Assembly (NCBI GenBank): GCA_000310025.1
Contig: FN648443.1
Coordinates: 166,366 to 217,709 of the forward strand
Source of the DNA: Ectocarpus siliculosus
Taxonomy: Eukaryota > Sar > Phaeophyceae > Ectocarpales > Ectocarpaceae
Direction: 5' to 3'
Length of the DNA stretch: 51,344 nt
The position numbers were made by a program, and so were the translations under genes. Shown here piece by piece: positions 25,301-35,196 of this stretch (position 1 is its first letter; every line of letters begins with the position of its first letter). The notes beneath the pieces are model-generated. The model did no database searches and had not been told where the DNA came from. It saw nothing but the letters and a program-made list of their open reading frames with translations.

Positions 25301-28300
25301 GGGTCCTCGATCCTCGCTTGGCACGGGTTTTTCATAAGGCACCAAACCGTTTGTCGTGGCGTTCAACAGCCTTCCACATGATGTGCGTAATTGTGGCGCA
25401 CCCTGCAGCACATAGCCACAATGGACTAGGGTAGTAATCCCAAACAAAAACACAAGTGAAATTAAACCGGTGTGCAGCCTGGTCAATCGGTGGTACTCAG
25501 TCGAAACAGGGTGGATGCTATCACCTCGTCACCAATTTACTTCCCTCCTCGTCGGACGAAAATGCCAAAGAAGAAATTGCTGCGGTTGCGCCTTCTGAAC
25601 TTGAAAGCGGGAGTTCATCAGATGCTACTGTTGTATCATATCGGCGAACACCGTGAGTGCCAGGGACTTGCTCTTGTGCCTTGTATCATTTCAAAGTGCG
25701 CCCTTCTTCAGGCTGTGCATGACTACGGTTGCGTCATCTCTTTGCGTCGAAGAAGGTTGGGGAAGAGTGGGTATTCCTGTGGTCGAGGTCAGAGCGAGAT
25801 TCGTTGGGAAGATAGGCATATCAGCGACAGCAACGTCGACTACAATCACAATCACAACCACAATCACAACCACAACAAGACGACGACGATGTCTACCACA
25901 GCAAGAAGCTCGTTGTAGCGTTTTCCTAGACGTGCACGCACCCTTCTGGCCCTTGTTGTTCGAGGTTCGTCCATATCTATCACCTTTTCGCCCCGCCGAG
26001 AGATGAAGCCACCAGGACGCCATCGCCGTGGCCCGTATCTCCACGAGCAGAAAGAGAGGGGCTCATCTCTGTCACCAGCAGCCCCAAAGCCTTGTACCAG
26101 TAGCTGCCAACCAAGGGGGGGGGGGGCGCCAAAGAATGAACTACAAGACGGTTCATTGACCAATTGTTTGATTTCCTGGCGTCGCCGAAAACGTGCTTCA
26201 CTTTTCACGGACATCTCTATACTTGACTTCTTACTCTCCTTACCTTGCCTTTCTCTTACTCATAAATTTCTTGGGGAGATATATATAACTCGATAAGAGG
26301 AGAAAAAGAGACAACGGAGACTGCCGATACATGGTAGCTTGGGAACGGGTGGCCGCTGCACAAGCAAGGGGGTTCAGCACGGGGTCAAGCTCCGGCAACC
26401 CTGCTTTCTGGACTCCGGCTTTACCCACCATGAGCGACCAGGTTGCAAGGTTGTTGGTATCGCGTAATGACAACACATGGTCCCCCAACGGCAAAACTAA
26501 CATAGTTCGGAGATGACATCAACGGTAGAAGGTTTGAGGTTTGGGGTACGGAAAGGGATGAAGGGTTTAAGCGTTAGGATGAGAGGCCCCACGGTTGGGG
26601 CTAGCACTCACCCGTCCTTCCGCCCCCGCTTGGTTGGCTGGACCACGGTAATGTACGCCCAGGTTGTTGGTGTTGGTGTTGGTGTTGCTGCCACTGCTGT
26701 CGGCGACGTTGTTGTAGCTGTCGCTGCTGGATTTTTCCCCGCTGTTTGAGACGAGGTCTCCCCCTCTGTGTTTGCTGCCATCGGTGGCGGCGGAGGTCTG
26801 ACGCGAAAAGATCTGCAAGGCGCGGAGGGGCGGTGGGGCATCGTCCGGAGCTACATACCGAACGGCACTCTGTTGTACGCCACGTACAACACGGCCATAC
26901 TTTCATGAGTTAAAAAGCTTGTACATGTATGTATGATGGCTACAGGCAAGCACGATAAAAAGCGAAATATGGTTCACTGTGATTGCGCCGCGCTCACCGC
27001 TGTCATGTGTACCGGATAATATGAACGTTAACAGGTTGTACGAAGTTGAGAGATGCACTCAAGACGTGCCGTCGAAGGTAGGTGTCTGTCCCCTATGCCA
27101 TCACCTCAATGTCTTGACTTTAGACAGAACTATTACACAGGTGAACGGATAGGGTGCTTTTCAATTTATGACCTGACCTCATGTCTACTAGCTCCTTTGT
27201 ATAGTAGCGCTGGTTCACAAGCCGCTTTATCGGGAAACGACCTCACAGGAAACACCGCATACAGCAGACCCGTACAAGGAATAGTGGCGAAGTACAGAGC
27301 GTACCCGCTAGCACATAGAATTCGCAAACGTTGGCTCTGTGCAAAACCGAGAGGTACATCGGCTTGCATCTCGACTGGTGTGTAGAGTCAGCGGTACCCA
27401 CAGTACTTTCGATATAGATCAAAATCTGAGCGCTATTAATACCTGCAAGCCTTGGGGCTGGGAATGTTGTGGGTGGTGACAGAAGCGTGGGACCAGTCTC
27501 GCCTTGCCTTGCATACGTCCACTAGCTGAAATCGAGTCATGAAGTCTGATGGAGAACGGACACCAAACACGGCAAGAACGACCGGAGAATTTCAAGCATG
27601 GTACTTGTCGAGGCCGATTCATCATCACATCGCAGCGGTATCATCATCAGCATCATCAGCAGCAGCACCAGCAGCACCAGCAGCACCAGCAGCACCAGCA
27701 GCACCAGCTGCAGCCGCAGTTTTGCAGGGTGTGTACAACAACGGCAAAAACCAAGGTGGTGCATCACTATCTTCCCCCAGCATGCCGCATTTTGCGGACC
27801 CGTGTCGATACAAGTTTGTAATAACCGGGAATGCACATGCAAAAGCCAAGGGACATCGTATCAAGACTTGCCGTGCATCCACGTCAGCCGCGAGGGTAGG
27901 TGGGAAGAAAACCGAGCGCGGCATCCAAATCAATCAACAGCAACAAATTATTGATTATTGAGTCACCGGTGCCTTACCCTGCCACGTCATCCAAAAGGTG
28001 CCGTCATTCTTCTCGCTCCAGCCAAGCTCCGCTCGGACGCTGTCGCTCCACTTCTCCGACTTCTCGCCCCAATCCCCAATCCACTCGCGCTTCCCCCTTT
28101 TCAACAACAGCATGCACACAGATTTACCAACAACAGCTATTGGTCAGATGCACACCAAGTGGAGTATGGTACAGACCTGGCCTCTTTGTCCGTGTGTACG
28201 AAAACGGTCACAGGCGGCCGTGCACCAGACACGCCCCGGGCTCACCAAGGGTTGCGGACTCTCACAAGCCGAAGAGGTTGTCCAGACGCTTCGCCGTCTC

Positions 28301-31300
28301 TCCTCCGCCCCTGCTCGGCTGCCGCGGCGGCGCTGCCCAACCCGGCCCAGTCTCGAATGGACGGCTGCCTGGCTCCTCGAACTCCGGGGGGGAGTTCTCG
28401 CACCTTCGTAGACGTAAATGTCGATCGGAAGCAACATTCCAAACTAAACAAGCTTTCGATATGAGAGGTAGTATCGCACCTCGTGCCCTTGCCTGGCCCT
28501 TCCGCCCCAAGTGACACAGACACGTGCATACTCCCACACGCGTCCACCTCGACTGCTATATGTCCATGTCCATACCCGGGGAGCAACGCCGGCGGGCATC
28601 GAGACCAGACACGTTCATACCCCTACAGTCCCCCGACCCACAACTCCTCTGTTTTCAACACAAACGCCTTGCAAGGAATCGAGAGAACCCCCACCTATTG
28701 AATAGAACACACGGCTACCCTCCCCCTCTGTACTCGTGATCGAACAAAGGCTACCCCCCCCCCTCCCGCCGTGTACTCGAGATCCCAATACCGCTAGAAT
28801 CCGCTTCGCCCGTGGACTGTTGATACCTCTAGGACAGAGTAGGCGTGCGTTGAGACCAGCCCCACGTCACGGAGCCCCCTATGGCACGAGCAAATTTGGC
28901 AGGGGCAGCGGCACCAACCAGCGGCGGGGCAGCAAAGGGAGTAAGATGGCAGCATCAAGCACGAAAAATAAAGAGGTAGGTACACATTTGCACTCAAGCT
29001 GACGCTTCGGAACTGGGCGCCTCACGGAGCAGCGGGGAGTTTAGGCCGGACGCGTGGGCGCGATAGTCCGACGCGTCCGGCCCTTGTAAACTCTATGAGC
29101 AATGCTATTGGGAACGTTTCAAGACACGGCATCACCCACGCCTACAATAGGAACCCATGGTGGGAGTACGACCCACCTGGTGGGGTCCCATGCAGTAGCA
29201 CAGCCCATTGGAAAGCCTGCCTGGTTGAAGCTCAGTAGCTGGGCCCAGTTGCCCTCCGAATCGTCGTTGTCTGATCGCCGGCAATCCGGAAGAAAGTCCC
29301 AGGAATCCGCATAGTGGTATCGTATGACAAATGGCAGCAGGATGAGCAGTACAGTAAAAGGGGCAGCGGTAGCAGCAGTAGCAGCAAAGCAAACCACAGG
29401 TAACCAGCCGCACCGTTGAACAGGCCAAAAGAGCAAGGCAACAACGCCGTTCGTGGGAAAACAAAAAAGCAGGCACAGAACGAGCGGCAAACAGAGAATG
29501 CGCTGTCGTGGAGAGGAAAGGTACGTTTCTTGGGTCGCGGACTCCGTGTAAAGCAAGTGGCGAGATAGAAGTGCTGGGGTGAACGTAGGTGGCGGTGGGA
29601 ATACGAGCAACCAAAGTAAGGTTCGTAAGAAACAGCCTGCGTTCGCTCCCAGATAAGGTCGTTCGCCGCGACGGTAGGAATTATCTTCGGTGCTGAGAGC
29701 GCCAGTGAAGGAACAGCGGAAATTTTATGCGACATTTCGGAAGAATTATCCCAAAAAAGTGTTCCAAAATCGAACTCATTATGGTGTATTGTGCTTACTA
29801 CCGCCTTTCATATGTTGACGTGATATATCTCTAGGAGCTTTGTGGTTGCAAACAATGAGGGCGGGGAAAAACAGACACAATCGTAAATTATGTTGAGAAG
29901 AAAGTTGGCCCTGCGGACTACGAAAGCCACGTTCAAAGGTACCCCTATGAACACTGCCCTCCAGGGGTGCCCGTCCAGCTCTCGGAGAGCAGCGATGCCC
30001 TAGAGAAGCATCATCGCACGACCAACCGGATGTCAGAGCAGTTTCAACGCACAACGAACAAGAACCACATCAACAATAACAATAATATTCAAGAGCAGGC
30101 AACGGTAGCGTGTGGGGACAAAAATCGACGCAGGGCGCAGAGAAAATAGCCATCGTCGCATTGAAACTTATGAGACCCAAACTTAGCTCAGCCTCGACCG
30201 AGTCGCACTGCAGAGACGATGTATCAAACGCCTGAGACCGTACAAGCGCACCCTTACCGAGCATGACGGTCTCCGTTGGTGCCCCCGTCAGGGCTTCGAA
30301 CGCATCGCACACGTGCCCCCCAGATATTGCATCGTAGGATCCGTGCTGCTTGGCAAACGCCTGCAAAATTAACCAGAACGGCCGCATGAGGAATTTCGGG
30401 TTCCAGCACGTGTAGCCTTCGCGAACGCTACAAGCTAGAGAATTTGGCAAGGTGGAAACTACGGACACCAGGCCAACACACACTCGAAAAGAGAGAGATG
30501 CCTTTCTCATTTGGCATATTTATGTGGGACGAGAACACGTACACACATGCACGCCAAGGACTATCCGGGTGGTGTGGTGTGTCGCCTCGCCTGAGGCGCC
30601 CGCCTTCATTTTTTACGGCGAGCAGGGTTCGGCAATTCCTTCTGAGAATACCCACGCCTATGTGTTTCCCACGCCTATCCTGCGAACGCTTTCACTCCTG
30701 TGAGATTTGAACACGCCGCCTAGAGAGTCAGAACGTTTCGGCGCGACATATTGAACCACCGTGGGGGACAGGCAAGGGTGATGCAGTCGCGGAAAAAGAT
30801 TAAGGGTAAAATCTCCATCCGAACCTTTTCCACGATGCAAGGCCAAATCTGGTTGTTGAAGGCTTTGGCGAAGGCGGGCAAGTGGTCCAGACCTTTCTCC
30901 TTCCCCTTGAGGCGGGCGGGATCCTTGCACGGCAACCAGCTGTCCACGACAACGCTGTACGCGGCACACGACCGCAATAACACGGCAGCAGAGACGCGTG
31001 AGGTTGTCGCCACTGTTGTTGCTGTCACTAACTGCACTTTCACAACAACACCCCCGCTTTGCTTCCTTCGCAGCGTGGGGCTTCTAGAGGATTGTTGTCA
31101 TCCGGCTCGTCCGCGACAACCAACACCACAGTCACCCTGCAGTGCGGGGGAGGGGTACTCATAGTCGTGCATGCCGTGGTCGAGTCTTTCGACCACTGAC
31201 CTCGCATCCCTACAAAGCCGGGATGGAGCCCGCCGGGTTCGCACCGGACCGGCTCTAACATCACCAAGCGCGAAGGGCCTTGAGGATTCTCAGCGAGTCG

Positions 31301-34300
31301 CATGGAGGATGCGGTGCATGCTGCTAAGGGTGTTCGGCATCTTGTGCTTACTTCCGTGCATACGGATGACAGTTGCGAATGAAGTAATGTATTTTCTGGT
31401 GCGTTCACTTCCAAAGACAGTTATAAGCACTGTGTAACTGCCTCGAGGGTGCTCGGCCAATTTACCACAACGTGGCGCGATCATCCCCTTCGCGCGGAGT
31501 GAGGGTTCTTGACCCCGCACAACATAATCTACTCGACCACAATTCTAGTTACCGCCAAAAAAGAACCAAACGCAAACAAAAAGCGGCAGCCCGGTTGCCG
31601 TGCTCACGAAGTGATCGGTTTGTATTACACGGTCATTGCCAAGCGACAAAAACCCAACTCCGATGGCAAACACCGGGGGGGGGGAGCGCGGGGAGGTGTA
31701 CTCAAAATCGTGCATGCCGTAGTCGTTAGACCATTCACCACGGGGGGGAAGAGCGGGGAGTGAGAAATATGAACAACCGGACCCAATGGCTCGCCTCTCT
31801 CACCAATCGTCCACGAACATGAAGGCGTGATCGTGCATCTTAACCAACCATCGAAAACCCCTTGTCAACGACAAACGAATCCCTCAGGTTCAATGCACGG
31901 AGAAAACCCTACTTTGGTCATACTGATTGCCAGTCAGTGGACCCCAAACCGGGACGTCATCCCAACGCTTTTTTTCTCTACGTTTGGGCCACAATAAACG
32001 AAGCAGGGCACCCATATGGCAATCGTCAGCCCCTCAAGGGAGAAACGAGTGAACATATATTCCAACTGCCGGCTGAGCAGCAAGATATTCCCGGCCTCGC
32101 CGCACCTTTCCCAGCGCCCGTCCTTGAAGAGGTTCACCTCGAAGCACCCCAACTCGTCAGCCAGAGGACCATTGCTGCCCACCACCCGTCCGATCAGGTC
32201 GGCGCGTTCCGAGACTACCGCGAGTCCAGCCAGGAACCAGCAGTCTCCCACAGCCCCCTTGGGAAGAAACCAAAGGCCGAGCGGTCGGTCGTGCAACAAA
32301 AACGCGAGCAATGTGAGTGGGAATCTTCCTTGAGACCAGAATCGCTTGGCAACTACAACAATTGGGTGATGAGCAGATGGCAGGTATCGGAGCAACGGGC
32401 CCCCGTCAATGAACTCGTCGACAGAGTGGAAAACGGAAAGAAATGCCACCAGTAGTGCTTGATGGTCGTGGGAAGGGTACTACGCAGAGGACGGGGGACA
32501 TTTACTACACAGGGATTTTTCGCGTGTGGGTGCACTTGCTTTCCTCGCGTACGCTGCGAGCAGCAGGCAACGGGCTCTAGAAGTCGCTCCCGACGCCTCC
32601 TATGATGTGTGCCTTTGGCCGTCCTTGACCTACACCAATGAGTACGTCTCGTTGTCTCTGTTTTGTGGGTGCGTCTGGGTGGGAAGCTCAAAATATCGGC
32701 CCGCAGATGAAGACAGATCGCAGATTGGCTTGTGTCGCCCCCCTCGCGCGTGTGCTTCTGCAGCACGCAACAGGCTCTAAGAGTCGCACCCGACGCCTCC
32801 TATGACGTGTGCCTTTGGCTGCCCTTACCCTACAGCCGTCTTGTGTCCTGCTGTGCTGGTTGTCTTCTGTGTTGTCTATGCGTGCTGCTGCTGTGCTGCA
32901 TCTTTCAAGAGGCTTTCGGGGATTCTTCCCGCGAGTCTTACCCATCGCCCAATCAGGGGTTCCTGTCTTACGGAATATCTTGCATGGACGTGTGGTGTGG
33001 GAAACGGGTATCTACCCGGCTCTACCCTTCTAAAACAAAGATGGATTGTTGGAAGTTCTTCCGTGTCTAACAAAAAAAATACTTACGTAAGGGTCCGCTG
33101 CCCAAAGCAATGTGGACGAATAGCATCGGACCAAAGTGTGCTCTCGGTTTATCTTAAGCCTGAGACTATACCGCAAAAGGAATGTCGCTTCTAACCGACT
33201 GGTTCAAAAGCAAGACTGAAACACTGGATACTGTGGGAGGTATGCCAAAGTGGAAACAGCAAAAACAACGGGCTCATACCTATGCAGATAGCCTGCGTAA
33301 ATAAGTCATCTACCTGCATGACGTGTTCAGGCTTGAAACTTCCCCCAACGCCTTCCGCCCCCCTTGGCGCTGCGCTCGACAGCTTGAATCTGGGCGGCGA
33401 AAACCGCCTCCATACCAGAGAAAGCGCCTGCCGCGTGTGAGGCGCATCATCCGCCCACCTGAATGTATCGTGTTGATAATCAATGTTACTGACGTTTTTC
33501 GGGTAACCGCCTGTGACTTGCATCGCAAGACACATCATGTTTAAGGTTAGTCCTCCTTCGCGACGGCAACGCGCAAGAACCGAATTTCCTTCTCTGCCAA
33601 TGGTTAAATTGGAAACGAACCGACATGCCGTGGTGAAGTCAAGAGAGACAAGACGTTTCTGAACCACGCCAACGAAGAACAAGGCTCGTAAGAACAACGT
33701 ACGCACGGCAATCAAAAACGAAAAACACACAACAGCAGCGCGCACTCGTTCTCCGTGAGCCTCACCTAAAAAAGTCACACTTGCGGGTGATGCACCCGTA
33801 GAAGAGCCTTCCCTGGTTTACGCCCGCCTTGTTGACCGTGATGACCCGGGCACTCGTGCCACACTTGCAACGGGCATGACCCTAACAGCAGCCAATCGTG
33901 CGCCCGGCCACCGACGCCCAGAGACGAGTGTAGTGCATTGGGGAGGGCACGAGAGGTAGTGACCATCTGCCGTTTAGCATGGCTAGCATTGACACTTGTG
34001 TTCACACAGTCGCTCACCCACTGTTCTTTGTTATCCCTCGCTCTTATACGTAGTCCCCATGACGCATCCCACGCCCTCTCCCTGCGCCTCTCTCTCCTCA
34101 TCCCCAACCCACTCCATCTCCCCAATCGATTATTCCGGAGGAGGGACTGTAATTTTCTGTTTGGGTGATTTTTTTTCCGATGAATGGAACACACAATGTT
34201 TTTCGTCACAAGAAACTTAGATGTGCCAACACAGGGAGGGCAAGACCGGTCCACCACCTGCAGGTGAATGCATGGTCAGCAAGAACGTACCCCCCCGTGC

Positions 34301-35124
34301 TTGTCACCTCGGCAGTTTCCGTGCCGCCACCGTCTGTGCAATCCCGCGACGAAGCAGAGCAGCCTCTCCCAATCCGTCCGTCCAAACTAGAGGGCACAGG
34401 GAGAAAATCGCCATCCTCGTACTGTGCTCCTTGCCTATGTTCACGAGGGTAAGACCCGGAAGCTTTCAGAGCTTCACCACGGCTGTGTTGTACGAATTTA
34501 GTCCTCTTTTCTACTACTGTACTTGTACACAGTCGACAATAATAAGCAGGACTACACTTTCATGGAGAGAAGATTCGGCTCGTGTTGTATCAAGGGTTCG
34601 TTGCATGGTCTCGCGTATACAGCATAAGAGCCGGTTCAAGATTTCGTAGCAGAATTAAACTGCGGTTCGCACCTCTGGCAGCGCTCAGCAATCGCTTCCC
34701 ACCCTGCGGAAGGAGCCGTGGTCGACTTTGGTACAGGAGCACCACGTATGCTATCGCATGGCTTTGCATGTATTTCCTCCGCCATGCCTGATGAGAAAGG
34801 CATTCCCACACTTGCGGTGACACTGCTACTGCTGGTGTCCGACAACAAGGGCCTTGCGTGTTCAAACTTCAAGAGCTGCTGTTGTTGCTTCTCTCCTGCC
34901 ATCGCCGCACGCTGTCGTTTCAAGGAGCGGGGGTCGCTGTTGTCATCGCCGCAAGAGGCGCTCTTACAGTAGTCACTGTGGCTCCGGCTTGCCGCAGTAT
35001 CATTCTTTGGGGAGTCCAAGAAGTGGTTGACTGCTCGGGTCAAATCGTAACCGGCGCGCTCAAGGTAAGAAGCCGCGACCAAGGGATTCAAGCAGCCGGT
35101 GGCTGCAGCGAACAGCTCCTCCAT
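22394..35124 (-). CDS. Calpain-type cysteine protease with UBA-like domain and GRF zinc finger
   Basis: Exons (- strand): 35124-34673, 34434-34308, 33881-33766, 33458-33314, 32257-32106, 30954-30825, 30360-30258, 29270-29177, 28878-28827, 28310-28246, 28096-27978, 27545-27443, 26812-26612, 25216-25027, 23984-23902, 22736-22394. Introns are GT-AG and phases fit throughout, giving 824 residues. Domains: UBA-like 1-39 (TGC...LERAGYDL...VNHFL); basic KRQR at 69-72; calpain N-terminal YEDGDFLPVPSSL (about 155-167); GRF zinc finger about 198-233 (C198, C200, C223, C228, NQGRLFY, CDFFRW); calpain core from 278 with C286 (GAVGDCWFLA), H451 (STHAYSVLE) and N477 (RVRNPW); C-terminal calpain beta-sandwich 554-730; Ser/Gly-rich tail. 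All three catalytic residues are present. The start is uncertain: the frame stays open upstream to about 35184 but only with a TTG, so an upstream exon may exist. The first base of exon 10 is also uncertain. Confidence 0.88.
23883..23901 (-). repeat. (TG)n microsatellite forming a splice donor
   Basis: In calpain mRNA sense the exon ending at 23902 is followed directly by a GTGTGTGTGTG run, so the donor GT is the first unit of a dinucleotide repeat. Length changes in the run would leave the donor intact but could offer alternative donors two bases apart. Confidence 0.6.
25838..25880 (+). repeat. CAATCACAAC-type microsatellite
   Basis: Short imperfect repeats of CACAAT/CACAAC lie in the calpain intron between the exons ending at 26612 and starting at 25216. 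There is no coding role. Confidence 0.7.
27645..27718 (+). repeat. CAGCAGCAC / ATCATCAGC microsatellite in calpain intron
   Basis: A triplet and nonamer repeat lies within the intron between calpain exons 27978 and 27545. It opens reading frames on both strands (poly-Ala, poly-Ser, poly-Gln/His) that are not genes. Confidence 0.75.
29038..29092. repeat. Strong imperfect palindrome (hairpin) in calpain intron
   Basis: Arms GGCCGGACGCGT (29044-29055) and ACGCGTCCGGCC (29071-29082) are perfectly complementary over 12 bases around a 15-base loop. The pairing resumes further out, with AGTTTA (29038-29043) and TAAACT (29087-29092) after a four-base bulge. It lies in the intron between calpain exons 29270-29177 and 28878-28827. 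It could form a very stable RNA stem or a DNA cruciform, and its function is unknown. Confidence 0.75.
31151..31734 (+). repeat. Dispersed repeat family A, copy 3 with second head
   Basis: Forward copy (31151-31684) inside the calpain intron between exons 32257-32106 and 30954-30825, antisense to the gene. It has a single tail unit, then a G run, then a new head fragment at about 31696-31734 (GGTGTACTCAAAATCGTGCATGCCGTAGTCGTTAGACCATT). This makes a head-to-tail partial dimer joined by poly-G. Confidence 0.85.
32560..32835 (+). repeat. Local direct duplication in calpain intron
   Basis: Two ~70-base segments, about 32564-32635 and 32764-32835, share CCCGACGCCTCCTATGA(T/C)GTGTGCCTTTGGC and flanks on both sides. 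They are 200 bases apart in the intron between exons 33458-33314 and 32257-32106. Both keep an open frame on the + strand (APDASYDVCLW), but no splice-consistent gene is evident there. Confidence 0.7.
33766..33881 (-). other. GRF zinc finger exon of the calpain gene
   Basis: This exon and the first codons of the next encode a complete GRF-type finger: CKCG, then about twenty residues to NQGRLFYGC, then CDFF completed by RW from 33458. The pattern CxC...GRxFYxC...CxFFxW is the family consensus known from APE2, NEIL3 and TOP3A, where it binds single-stranded DNA. It falls between the calpain N-terminal segment (YEDGDF...) and the catalytic start (VMQ-GAVGDCW), that is, inserted within a calpain protein rather than appended to it. 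Confidence 0.85.
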
Positions 35125-35196
35125 CCTGATCGTGGAAGAGGTGCCTTCTTTCTCAAGCAGGTAATTCTCGAAATCCGTCACTTTGCTGCCCCCCAA

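Noticed and set aside
24824-25486. 220-codon - strand open frame with a hydrophobic start
   Set aside because: It is in a different frame from the calpain exon at 25216-25027. That exon's frame joins its neighbours in phase and gives beta-sandwich-like sequence, so this one is a shadow.
27539-27961. Overlapping + strand frames with poly-Ala, poly-Gln/His and poly-Ser
   Set aside because: All derive from the intronic CAG/CAC/ATC microsatellite at 27645-27718.
33314-33416. Alternative donor at 33416 (CTG before GTATGG) ending the calpain exon early
   Set aside because: It would remove the VWRRF and HVMQ segment that normally precedes GAVGDCW in calpains; the donor at 33314 restores that motif in phase.
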